Part shown: positions 1 to 6,549 of the stretch, piece by piece | How positions within the stretch are numbered: position 1 is the stretch's first letter | Layout of the letters: each line of letters opens with the position of its first letter | Source of the DNA: Treponema sp. | GTDB taxonomy: Bacteria > Spirochaetota > Spirochaetia > Treponematales > Breznakiellaceae | Direction of reading: 5' to 3' | Assembly (NCBI GenBank): GCA_009781635.1 | Contig: WQXU01000001.1 | Location: 124,001-188,000 of the forward strand | DNA length: 64,000 bases | Made by a program: the position numbers and the translations under genes | The notes under the pieces: generated by a model | What the model was told of the DNA's origin: nothing | Databases searched by the model: none | The model's input: the letters and a program-made list of their open reading frames with translations, nothing else

Positions 1-2
1 CA

Positions 3-3000
3 ATGAAAAATATAAAATTATTTTATTGCGGTATTGCGATTCTTTTCTGCCTTGTCCTGTTCGCTTTTTCCGGATGTCAGGAACCTCCACAAACAGGCTC
101 TGCAACTCTTATGCTAACTATAAACGGGCAGGGGCGCACTATTATGCCAAGCCAATGGCCCGATTTTATCGAATATAAACTTGAGTTCACCGCTAAAACC
201 GGCGGCAACACAAGCTTTGATGAAACCTGGAGTGAAACAACAGGCCTTGTCGATTTAGATGTTGGCACATGGGAGTTAATAATTACAGCGTTTCTTGCAG
301 GGAATATAGAAGCTGCAAAAAGCAAGACAGAAACTATAACAGTACCCTTAACAAACCCGAGTGTTAATATTGAACTTTATCCTATAGAAGAAGGCCTGGG
401 AACATTCAGCTGGGAAATTGAATTTGAAGGCAGTTTTGATACCGCGCAAATGAAGATCTTCCATATATATAATGAAACCGAAACTTTAATAGATACAATT
501 AATATTTTAGTTAATCCTGACAGTTTAATTGATGATTTGCAGGCCGGACAATACCGTGTGGTTTTTGAGTTTACAAGCGCGCAGGACAATATAAAAATTA
601 CCGAGATTTTGCATATCTACAAGGCTTTGGAAAGCTCCTATGTAAAAACTTTTTCAGATAAAATTTTTACATATACAATCGATGCGCTTATAAATTTGGC
701 GGATATAGATGAATACCTGTCACAGGCATTAAATGGCAGCTCAGCAGATGATCCTGTTAATCTTACCCTGGCTATAAATCTTGGCATTATGACAGATGCA
801 CAAAGCAACTGGCAGCAACTGCTGGATATCCTGGAAACAAGAGGCAAGTATGTATCCCTTGATCTTTCGCTATGCGGTATGGTTGGAGATACAGGTAATT
901 ATATATTCAATCCAGATCCTTCTGTCGAAACTGGAAAGGATAGAATTGTTTCGCTTATTCTGCCTGAAGTTGCAACGAGTATCCCAGATGGAGATTGGAA
1001 CGAAAATACACATGCATTCTATTATTTTGATAACTTAAAAAACATAAGCGGAAAGATTACCACCATTGGCAATAATGCTTTCTATAGCTGTACAAACCTT
1101 ACAGAACTTAACTTCCCATTAGTAACAAGTATTGGCGATGGTGCTTTCCATAGCTGTACTAGCCTTGTTGAAGCTAACTTCCCATTGGCAACAAGCATTG
1201 GCGATGAAGCCTTCCGTAACTGTACAAGCCTTGAAGATGTAAGCTTTCCATTGGTAACAAGTATTGGTAATAGTGCTATCCGTAACTGTACAAGCCTTGT
1301 AGAAGTAAGCTTCCCATTGGCAACAAGCATTGGCGATGAAGCCTTCCGTAACTGTACAAGCCTTACAGAAGTAAACTTCCCATTGGTAATAAATATTGGC
1401 AATAATACTTTCAATAACTGTACAAGCCTTACAGAAGTAAACTTCCCATTAGTAACAAGTATTGGCAATAATGCTTTCCGTAACTGTACAAGCCTAACAG
1501 AAGTTAGTTTCCCGTTAGTTACAAATATTGGTGATGAAGCTTTCCTTAGTTGTTCAAATCTTACAGAGGTAAGCTTTCCGTTGGCAACAAGTATTGGCGA
1601 TGAGGCCTTCCGTTACTGTGGAAGCCTTGTAGATGTAAGCTTCCCATTGGTAACAAGTATTGGCAATTTAGCTTTCCATTACTGTACAAGCCTTATGGAA
1701 GTAAGCTTCCCGTTGTTAACAGGTATTGATGATGAAGTCTTCCGTTACTGTACAAGCCTTGTAGAAGTAAGTTTCCCATTGGTAACAAGTATTGGTAATA
1801 ATGCATTCTTCAATACCAGCCTTGTAGAAGTAAGCTTTCCATTGGTAACTACTATTAGTGATGAAGCCTTCCGTAGCTGTGAAAGCCTTGTCGAAGTCAA
1901 CTTCCCATTGGTAACAAGTATTGGTGATAGTGCCTTCATTGACTGTACCAGCCTTGTAGAAGCAAGCTTCCCTTTGTTAACAAGTATTGGCGATTGGGCG
2001 TTCGCTTACTGCAGCCTTACAGAAGTTAATTTCCCGTTAGTAACAAGCATTGGCGATGGTGCCTTCGCTTACTGTACAAACATTACAGATATTAACTTTC
2101 CACTGGTAACAAGTATTGGTGATGTTGCGTTCGCTAACTGTACAAGCCTTGTAGAAGCAAATTTCCCGTTGGCAACAAGCATTGGTAACAGAGCTTTCGG
2201 TGTATGTACCAGCCTTATAGATGTTGATTTTCCATTGGTAACAAGTATTGGTTATGGTGCCTTCGCTGCAACCAGCCTTACAGAAGTTGATTTTCCATTG
2301 GTAACAAGTATTGGCAATGAGACCTTTTATTACTGTACCAACCTTGTTGAGGTTTATATCCCATTGGCAACAAGCATTGGCGATGAAGCTTTCCGTAACT
2401 GTACAAGCCTTACAGAAGTAAACTTCCCATTGGTAACAAATATTGGCAATAATGCTTTCAATAACTGTACAAACCTTACAGAAGTAAACTTCCCATTGGT
2501 AACAAGTATTGGTTATGGTGCCTTCGCTGCAACCAGCCTTACAGAAATTAATTTTCCTTTGATAACAAGTATTGGTGATAGTACCTTCGAAAGTTGTGCC
2601 AGCCTTACAGAAATTAATTTTCCTTTGATAACAAGTATTGGTGAAATGGCATTCGCTGGTTGCACCAGCCTTACAGAAGTTGATTTTCCATTGGTAACAA
2701 GTATTGGTTATGGTGCCTTCGCTGGTTGTATAAGCCTTGTTGAAGTTAATTTCCCATTAATAACAAGTATTGATTATAGAACCTTCGCTGGTTGCTCCAG
2801 CCTTACAGAAGTTGATTTTCCATTGGTAACAAGTATTGGTTATATTGCCTTCGCTGATTGCACCAGCCTTACAGAGGTTGATTTTCCATTTGTAACAAGT
2901 ATTGGTTATGATGCCTTCGCTGATTGCACCAGCCTTGTTAAAGTTAATTTCCCATTAATAACAAGTATTGATAATAGAACCTTCGCTGGTTGCACCAGCC

Positions 3001-3224
3001 TTACAGAAGTTGATTTTCCATTGGTAACAAGTATTGGTTATTATGCCTTCCTTAATTGCACCAGCCTTAACAGTATAACACTAGGTACGATTGCTCCTGC
3101 AAATTTTAGCGAAGATGACTCATTCCCCGGAGATTTAAGAGATGTCTATTTTTCTCCAAGCGGAGGTGCAGGAACATACACAACAGTTAATCCTGGAAGT
3201 AATCCTTCCTGGGTAAAACAGTAA
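3..3224 (+). CDS. BspA-like leucine-rich-repeat surface lipoprotein
   Basis: The 1073-residue product starts with a lipoprotein signal peptide: a charged start, a hydrophobic run and the lipobox FSGC with Cys at residue 25, so it should be lipid-anchored and exposed. Residues about 30-330 are non-repetitive. From about 340 to 1040 there are roughly 31 tandem repeats of 21-22 residues of the type TEVNFPLVTSIGDEAF followed by RNCTSL, the LRR_5 or BspA class known from T. forsythia BspA and treponemal LrrA. The DNA repeats are nearly identical 66-mers. A short non-repeat tail with PSGGAGTYTTV ends the protein. Known members bind host matrix proteins or other bacteria; that role is only inferred here. 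The ATG lies two bases from the window edge, so promoter and RBS are not visible. Confidence 0.9.
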   Translation: MKNIKLFYCGIAILFCLVLFAFSGCQEPPQTGSATLMLTINGQGRTIMPSQWPDFIEYKLEFTAKTGGNTSFDETWSETTGLVDLDVGTWELIITAFLAGNIEAAKSKTETITVPLTNPSVNIELYPIEEGLGTFSWEIEFEGSFDTAQMKIFHIYNETETLIDTINILVNPDSLIDDLQAGQYRVVFEFTSAQDNIKITEILHIYKALESSYVKTFSDKIFTYTIDALINLADIDEYLSQALNGSSADDPVNLTLAINLGIMTDAQSNWQQLLDILETRGKYVSLDLSLCGMVGDTGNYIFNPDPSVETGKDRIVSLILPEVATSIPDGDWNENTHAFYYFDNLKNISGKITTIGNNAFYSCTNLTELNFPLVTSIGDGAFHSCTSLVEANFPLATSIGDEAFRNCTSLEDVSFPLVTSIGNSAIRNCTSLVEVSFPLATSIGDEAFRNCTSLTEVNFPLVINIGNNTFNNCTSLTEVNFPLVTSIGNNAFRNCTSLTEVSFPLVTNIGDEAFLSCSNLTEVSFPLATSIGDEAFRYCGSLVDVSFPLVTSIGNLAFHYCTSLMEVSFPLLTGIDDEVFRYCTSLVEVSFPLVTSIGNNAFFNTSLVEVSFPLVTTISDEAFRSCESLVEVNFPLVTSIGDSAFIDCTSLVEASFPLLTSIGDWAFAYCSLTEVNFPLVTSIGDGAFAYCTNITDINFPLVTSIGDVAFANCTSLVEANFPLATSIGNRAFGVCTSLIDVDFPLVTSIGYGAFAATSLTEVDFPLVTSIGNETFYYCTNLVEVYIPLATSIGDEAFRNCTSLTEVNFPLVTNIGNNAFNNCTNLTEVNFPLVTSIGYGAFAATSLTEINFPLITSIGDSTFESCASLTEINFPLITSIGEMAFAGCTSLTEVDFPLVTSIGYGAFAGCISLVEVNFPLITSIDYRTFAGCSSLTEVDFPLVTSIGYIAFADCTSLTEVDFPFVTSIGYDAFADCTSLVKVNFPLITSIDNRTFAGCTSLTEVDFPLVTSIGYYAFLNCTSLNSITLGTIAPANFSEDDSFPGDLRDVYFSPSGGAGTYTTVNPGSNPSWVKQ

Positions 3225-3230
3225 TTAGAT

Positions 3231-3265
3231 AATTCCACACAGATACTCTGCCTCTGTGTGGAATT
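3231..3265. terminator. Bidirectional hairpin terminator, 13-bp perfect stem
   Basis: Bases 3231-3243 (AATTCCACACAGA) pair perfectly with 3253-3265 around a 9-base loop. The hairpin sits just after the LRR lipoprotein stop and just after the stop of the fliJ relic on the other strand, so it probably once terminated both. Exactly one arm (3253-3265) recurs at 6108-6120 after the intact fliJ, which places the island breakpoint at the loop/arm boundary. Confidence 0.75.
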
Positions 3266-3266
3266 A

Positions 3267-3329
3267 TTAAAGATTCATAATCTGTCTTGCGGAAGTTAGC
3301 TCATCAATCTGATTCATCTCACTTACAAA
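3267..3329 (-). pseudogene. fliJ 3'-end relic (20 codons plus stop)
   Basis: Read on the minus strand this encodes FVSEMNQ...QIMNL and a stop, identical in protein to the last 20 residues of the intact fliJ at 6122. The larger direct repeat is 3253-3331 against 6108-6186: 79 bp with four differences. Three fall in the coding part and are all synonymous; one is just after the stop. There is no upstream coding sequence, so it is not a gene. It marks the left border of the toxin-antitoxin cassette island and looks like the tail of a fliJ from a related lineage. Confidence 0.85.
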
Positions 3330-3349
3330 ATGAGGGGTTTTCACCGCTT

Positions 3350-3394
3350 GGTTTAACGCCTACGCAGCAGTTACCGTGCGTTATACGAAATGGC
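3350..3394 (+). other. attC-like recombination site A (short)
   Basis: The core boxes are GTTTAAC (3351-3357, fits RYYYAAC) and GTTATAC (3380-3386, close to GTTRRRY), with the extension GTTATACGAAATGGC that recurs in altered form at the three other sites. GTTTAACGC pairs with GCGTTATAC at 8 of 9 positions. The site is only about 40 bp, so it could be a truncated attC or the distal end of a lost cassette. It lies at the left border of the first toxin-antitoxin cassette. Confidence 0.55.
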
Positions 3395-3417
3395 AAAAAA
3401 TTGAGAAAAATAACCCG

Positions 3418-3446
3418 TTGACAATATATCAAAATAATGATATATT
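3418..3446 (+). promoter_or_regulatory. Promoter with embedded operator for cassette-1 TA pair
   Basis: The -35 is TTGACA (3418-3423) and the -10 is TATATT (3441-3446) with a 17-base spacer. An 8-bp inverted repeat, AATATATC (3423-3430) and GATATATT (3439-3446), overlaps the -10, as expected for an operator bound by the antitoxin. The RBS GGGGTGG lies just before the antitoxin ATG. Confidence 0.75.
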
Positions 3447-3478
3447 AAATTAACAAATAATTTTTATGGGGTGGTATT

Positions 3479-3733
3479 ATGCCAGCGATCAGGAAAAGCG
3501 CAGATTTACGCAATAATTATAGTGAAATATCAGAATTTTGCCATAATTACAGGGAACCAATATTTATTACGAAAAATGGTCAAGGGGATTTGGCTGTAAT
3601 GAGTATTGCATATTATGAAGAATTAGTTGGAAAGCTAAAATTATATCAGGCTATTCAGGTAGGTATAAATGATATTGAAAATGGAGATATAGTAACAGAA
3701 GAAGAAATGACGGAATTTATTAATAATTTATAG
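3479..3733 (+). CDS. Antitoxin, Phd/YefM family
   Basis: This 84-residue protein has the Phd/YefM fold signature: a short N-terminal DNA-binding half with EISEFCHNYREPIFITKNG, then GDLAVMSIAYYEEL, and an acidic C-terminal tail ending TEEEMTEFINNL that should wrap the toxin. In this family the antitoxin neutralises the partner toxin and represses the operon. It starts with ATG after GGGGTGG, and the toxin follows 9 bases later. The promoter carries an inverted repeat. It is clearly related to the antitoxin at 5353, so cassettes 1 and 3 share ancestry. Confidence 0.88.
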   Translation: MPAIRKSADLRNNYSEISEFCHNYREPIFITKNGQGDLAVMSIAYYEELVGKLKLYQAIQVGINDIENGDIVTEEEMTEFINNL

Positions 3734-3742
3734 GAAAAAAAA

Positions 3743-4099
3743 TTGAACCAATTAATGCACTCAAAAACAATAAAAAGTGACATAAAAGCTGCTCATAAGT
3801 ATATTAAAGAAACAATTGAAGCGCCAATGGCTGCTGATAATTTAAAAGAAGAATTATTAAAAAAATTTGAATATATAAAGGAAAACCCTTTTTCAAGGTC
3901 TTTTGTTCAGGATGCGTTTTTAGCTTCTTTAAAGGTTAGATCCATAAATTTAAAAAATTTTTCAATATTTTATAGAGTAAATGAAAACAAAGATAAAAAA
4001 TTAAAATTTAATAATATTGTTACAGCATTAAGGTTTATGTATAGCAAAAGAGATTGGCAAAATATATTAAAAGAAGATGCAATAGAAGGGATAATATAA
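3743..4099 (+). CDS. RelE/ParE-superfamily toxin
   Basis: The 118-residue basic protein follows a Phd/YefM antitoxin directly. It resembles RelE/ParE toxins in size, in the N-terminal helical part (IKSDIKAAHKYIKETIEAP), in the middle strand NFSIFYRVNEN and in the ending LRFMYSKRDWQNIL, where the RDW motif is typical of the RelE/ParE-like plasmid-stabilisation branch. The likely target is ribosome-bound mRNA or gyrase; sequence alone does not decide. The start is TTG at 3743, seven bases after AGGAAAA; an in-frame ATG at 3755 is the alternative. The attC-like site B begins five bases after the stop, a typical cassette layout. Confidence 0.85.
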   Translation: MNQLMHSKTIKSDIKAAHKYIKETIEAPMAADNLKEELLKKFEYIKENPFSRSFVQDAFLASLKVRSINLKNFSIFYRVNENKDKKLKFNNIVTALRFMYSKRDWQNILKEDAIEGII

Positions 4100-4103
4100 A
4101 AAT

Positions 4104-4184
4104 GCCACTTCGCATAACACACGATCAACGCTGAGCCTGAGGGCGACTCGGGTTCCGCCAATCTTAAACGTTAGACGAAAGTTG
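4104..4184 (+). other. attC-like recombination site B
   Basis: The left arm is GCCACTTCGCATAAC (4104-4118), the exact reverse complement of the right arm of site C. The right core is GTTAGAC (4170-4176, perfect GTTRRRY), extended as GTTAGACGAAAGTTG. Between them lies an imperfect hairpin (GAGCCTGAG against CTCGGGTTC). Length, order of boxes and internal stem match integron attC sites. The presumed cassette junctions are between G and TT at 4170/4171. Confidence 0.72.
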
Positions 4185-4286
4185 AGAGACTTCGTATATG
4201 TCTAAATAAGGATGTAAAGCGAAAGAATTCTTTTTGCCACACAGTCATTCGTCTCAGGATAGAGATCATAAAGAGGAATAAGAGAA
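4185..4286. other. Cassette-2 non-coding stretch
   Basis: This piece of cassette 2 lies between site B and the small minus-strand reading frame at 4287. I see no reading frame with a ribosome binding site, no promoter and no clear terminator in it. Confidence 0.4.
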
Positions 4287-4385
4287 TTATGCCTGTTTTT
4301 CATATTGGCGTTCACGCCAAGCAGCAAAACAACCAATGGCTAAAATTGGAAGTCCAACAATAAGCATTCCAAGAATTAAATACAT
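4287..4385 (-). CDS. Putative 32-residue single-span membrane peptide
   Basis: An ATG at 4385 follows the RBS AGGAGA at a good distance. The 32 codons encode a peptide with a hydrophobic segment over residues 2-22 (MYLILGMLIVGLPILAIG) and a basic/polar tail WREREQ-like (actual WRERQYEKQA). It lies downstream of the cassette-2 toxin and one base after the 27-residue frame, within the same attC-bounded unit. It could be a type I toxin-like or small membrane protein; no family is recognised. The good RBS is the main support. Confidence 0.45.
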   Translation of the reverse strand: MYLILGMLIVGLPILAIGCFAAWRERQYEKQA

Positions 4386-4386
4386 A

Positions 4387-4470
4387 TTATTTCTCCTGTT
4401 TTTCCAGGTTTTGTTCGCTATTTTCTTTCTTTTTTGCTCCTAAAATAAGACCAGCTATACAAAATGGCAT
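4387..4470 (-). CDS. Putative 27-residue peptide downstream of toxin
   Basis: The frame opens two bases after the stop of the cassette-2 toxin and ends one base before the ATG of the 32-residue frame. It encodes MPFCIAGLILGAKKK and then a charged tail. There is no good RBS, so translation would depend on coupling to the toxin. Its DNA also supplies the RBS of the next frame. It may be only a leader; existence as a protein is uncertain. Confidence 0.25.
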   Translation of the reverse strand: MPFCIAGLILGAKKKENSEQNLEKQEK

Positions 4471-4472
4471 TT

Positions 4473-4808
4473 TTATACTATTTTTCCATCCATTATTTTT
4501 TTATATAATATTTCCTCTAAATTTCTTCTTCCGTCTATTATGGATATAATTTCCATTTTATTATTTTCCAATTTATAGTATATTATCCAAGGACTTATAT
4601 TAAATTGATGAATATGATTTACTCCGAATTCCCTTAATAATGGAGCTATTTTTCTTCCTTCCGGATTTTCCGATATTTGTTCTACTTCATTCATTATTTT
4701 ATCATTAATTTTTTTTGCTGTAATGTTTCCAGTGTTATATTTTACATATGAAATAATATCAACAAGTTCATCTCCAGCATCTTTTGACCAAATAATTTCA
4801 TGTTTCAT
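4473..4808 (-). CDS. RelE/ParE-family toxin (cassette 2)
   Basis: This 111-residue protein has the classic RelE/ParE layout: IIWSKDAGDELVDIISYVKYN at the N terminus, KINDKIMNEVEQISENPEGRKI in the helical hairpin, GVNHIHQFNISPWIIYYKLENN in the central strand, and IISIIDGRRNLEEIL near the end, where the GRRN-type motif resembles ParE/RelE family C-terminal motifs. It is encoded downstream of its antitoxin with a 6-base gap. The gene pair runs against the cassette direction and therefore has its own promoter, a common arrangement for toxin-antitoxin cassettes. Confidence 0.88.
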   Translation of the reverse strand: MKHEIIWSKDAGDELVDIISYVKYNTGNITAKKINDKIMNEVEQISENPEGRKIAPLLREFGVNHIHQFNISPWIIYYKLENNKMEIISIIDGRRNLEEILYKKIMDGKIV

Positions 4809-4814
4809 ATTTAT

Positions 4815-5087
4815 TTAGTCCAATATTGAATTTATTTTATTTTTAACTTCATCATGGGAATAAATTCTTCCATTTTTTATATCATTTTTCCCTATGGATA
4901 AAATTTTGATTAAATTTATTGTATCAATTATATTCTGATAATAATTTACATTCATTAAAACAGCCCGAGCTTCCCCATTTTGAGTTATTACAATTGGGTT
5001 ATTTTTTTCTCCAACTTGTTTTAAAATCTCAGCGGTGTGGGATTTTACATAAGATATTGGTCTAATATCTTGTATTAAATTAATCAT
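4815..5087 (-). CDS. Antitoxin, Phd/YefM family (cassette 2)
   Basis: The 90-residue product shows a well-conserved Phd/YefM N terminus: IRPISYVKSHTAEILKQVGE, then NPIVITQNGEARAVLMNVNYY. A C-terminal tail NDIKNGRIYSHDEVKNKINSILD should bind the toxin. RBS AGGAGA precedes the ATG, and a consensus-like promoter lies about 20 bases upstream. The sequence is more distant from the cassette-1 and cassette-3 antitoxins than those are from each other, so this pair probably came from a different source. Confidence 0.9.
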   Translation of the reverse strand: MINLIQDIRPISYVKSHTAEILKQVGEKNNPIVITQNGEARAVLMNVNYYQNIIDTINLIKILSIGKNDIKNGRIYSHDEVKNKINSILD

Positions 5088-5105
5088 AAAATCTCCTATT
5101 CTTAT

Positions 5106-5134
5106 ATAATACCATATTTAGATCGTTTTGTCAA
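5106..5134 (-). promoter_or_regulatory. Promoter of cassette-2 TA pair
   Basis: On the minus strand TTGACA (5134-5129) and TATTAT (5111-5106) are separated by 17 bases. A direct repeat TAAATNTGGTATT, one copy upstream of -35 and one overlapping -10, is a candidate operator for the antitoxin complex. Confidence 0.7.
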
Positions 5135-5189
5135 TATTCAATACCAAATTTAGTCATACCTAGGTGTATACTTTTTCATACACTTTTGT

Positions 5190-5270
5190 GGCGTTTCGTG
5201 TAACGTTTAATATTGATCCCGAGGGCGCAAACAGCGCCTTCAGCGCTAACCATGTGTTATGCGAAGTGGC
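5190..5270 (+). other. attC-like recombination site C
   Basis: The left box is GTGTAAC (5198-5204) with the extension GGCGTTTC before it; the right box is GTTATGC (5256-5262), extended as GTTATGCGAAGTGGC. An internal stem pairs GGGCGC-type and GCGCC-type sequence (5222-5238). Box order, spacing of about 60 bases and shared extensions match sites B and D. It separates the minus-strand cassette 2 from the plus-strand cassette 3. Confidence 0.7.
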
Positions 5271-5298
5271 AAGAAATTTGCAAAAAAATATATTGCAA

Positions 5299-5327
5299 TT
5301 GACAATACATCAAAGAAAATGTAAAAT
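5299..5327 (+). promoter_or_regulatory. Promoter of cassette-3 TA pair
   Basis: TTGACA (5299-5304), a 17-base spacer and TAAAAT (5322-5327). The stretch from the -35 onward is homologous to the cassette-1 promoter (TTGACAATAYATCAAA shared), supporting descent of the two cassettes from one ancestor. The cassette-1 inverted repeat is only partly kept here. Confidence 0.72.
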
Positions 5328-5352
5328 TAATCAAATAATTTCTGGAGGAAAT

Positions 5353-5619
5353 ATGCCTGTCGTAAAGGAAATAACAGAATTTAAAAATTCATATTATATT
5401 ATTTCTGATTTTTGTCATAAATATAATGAACCTGTAATTATAACCAAAAACGGAGAAAGTGATATTGCTGTTATGAATATTAAAATATATGAAGAAATTA
5501 CGGGAATACGAAATTTGGTAAATTTATTGGAAGAAGCGGATAAAGATATTGAAAAAGGTAATTATTTAACAGAAGAAGAAATGGATAACAAATTAGATTT
5601 ATTGTTTAAAAATGCATAA
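5353..5619 (+). CDS. Antitoxin, Phd/YefM family (cassette 3)
   Basis: The 88-residue protein begins at the ATG at 5353, directly after GGAGGAAAT; the longer open frame upstream runs through the promoter and attC site and is not real. Signature parts are ISDFCHKYNEPVIITKNGES and DIAVMNIKIYEEI, with an acidic tail KDIEKGNYLTEEEM. It is a close relative of the antitoxin at 3479. Its end overlaps the toxin start by 8 bases, indicating translational coupling. Confidence 0.88.
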   Translation: MPVVKEITEFKNSYYIISDFCHKYNEPVIITKNGESDIAVMNIKIYEEITGIRNLVNLLEEADKDIEKGNYLTEEEMDNKLDLLFKNA

Positions 5620-5926
5620 ATTAAAATTTTCAAATTATATATATGAAGATGTGGAATCATCTATTAATTATATAAATAATGTTTTGGAAAACCCAATTGC
5701 GGCAAAAAAATTATATGAAGAAATAAAAAAGATGTATAAAAAAATAAAAATTAATCCATTTATTTATCCCAAAGTGCCAGTTGATCATTTGGCAATAAAA
5801 GGTTTTAGATTCACAATGGTAAAAAATTATATGTTATTTTTTAAAGTAAAAGAAAAAGAAATAAATGTTGAACGTTTTTTATACGGTCCAAGAGATTGGA
5901 TAAGCATATTAGAAAATACAAATTAG
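5612..5926 (+). CDS. RelE/ParE-superfamily toxin (cassette 3)
   Basis: This basic 104-residue protein matches the cassette-1 toxin in layout: IYEDVESSINYINNVLENPIA, KKMYKKIKINPF, KGFRFTMVKNYMLFFKVKE and the ending FLYGPRDWISIL with the same RDW motif. The ATG lies inside the last codons of the antitoxin. The attC-like site D starts 14 bases after the stop. The toxin target is not decided by sequence. Confidence 0.85.
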   Translation: MHKLKFSNYIYEDVESSINYINNVLENPIAAKKLYEEIKKMYKKIKINPFIYPKVPVDHLAIKGFRFTMVKNYMLFFKVKEKEINVERFLYGPRDWISILENTN

Positions 5927-5940
5927 GAAATTTACAAACC

Positions 5941-6018
5941 GCCACTTCGCTTAACACATGGTAAAAGCTGCGCCGCTTGACGGCGGCTTGGGTTACTTTA
6001 AACGATATGCGAAATGGC
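5941..6018 (+). other. attC-like recombination site D
   Basis: The left arm is GCCACTTCGCTTAAC (5941-5955), with GCTTAAC a perfect RYYYAAC box. The right box is GATATGC (6004-6010), where the invariant GTT has become GAT, so this terminal site may be inactive; it continues GAAATGGC. The internal hairpin CGCCG-CTTGA-CGGCG (5971-5985) is clear. It closes the array. The bases from 6019 to 6107 carry no feature I can name. Confidence 0.68.
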
Positions 6019-6121
6019 ATTTTTACATATTTTTATCTGATGTTATTTCTTTTTAATATTATTTGTATTTTTTATAAAAAATTAGTTGCTTTGACAATCA
6101 AGGAAATTCTGTGTGGAATTT

Positions 6122-6547
6122 TTAAAGATTCATTATCTGTCTTGCAGAAGTTAGCTCATCTATCTGATTCATCTCACTTACAAAATAATCCTTGCGGTAT
6201 TCTTCGTAGCGTTTTTCTTTTAACTTTTCTATCGCCTTTAATTCCTTGTAGGCTTCCTGGTACAAAACTCTTTTTTCTTCTACAACCATTTCCGCTTGCG
6301 CCGCTTTTTCTGCAAGCTGCTCGGCTTCCCTTTCCAGTCTTAAAATATATGTATCCCAGAAAATCATCTGCGCAGGATCATTAAAACGCTGGGAGGCTGC
6401 GTTATGCCTTTTTACGGCGGTTTGCATTATCTGCTTTTCAATTAAATTTAAGACGCTTATTGCCTGTCCAAGCGCCATTTTACATTCTTCTTCATTGAAT
6501 TTTTTAATTCTTAAAACTTTTTCAAGTTTAAAATTAAATTTTTTCAT
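6122..6547 (-). CDS. fliJ: Flagellar export chaperone FliJ
   Basis: The 141-residue, highly charged, almost fully alpha-helical protein starts MKKFNFKLEKVLRIKK and continues as a long coiled coil, as in FliJ, the soluble stalk-like component that connects the FliI ATPase ring to the FlhA export gate. It is the last gene of the flagellar block and starts 3 bases after the fliI stop. Length fits the family (about 145). The last 20 residues are duplicated as a relic at 3267. Only one arm of the original terminator hairpin survives downstream, so transcripts may run on into the cassette island. Confidence 0.9.
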   Translation of the reverse strand: MKKFNFKLEKVLRIKKFNEEECKMALGQAISVLNLIEKQIMQTAVKRHNAASQRFNDPAQMIFWDTYILRLEREAEQLAEKAAQAEMVVEEKRVLYQEAYKELKAIEKLKEKRYEEYRKDYFVSEMNQIDELTSARQIMNL

Positions 6548-6549
6548 TT

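Noticed and set aside
1082-1939. Minus-strand reading frames across the LRR gene
   Set aside because: They are repetitive shadows of the LRR repeats with no RBS.
4185-4286. Integrase or transposase remnant in cassette 2
   Set aside because: No frame in either strand shows recombinase motifs.
5164-5352. N-terminal extension of the cassette-3 antitoxin
   Set aside because: The upstream part runs through the attC-like site and the promoter; ATG at 5353 has a perfect RBS.
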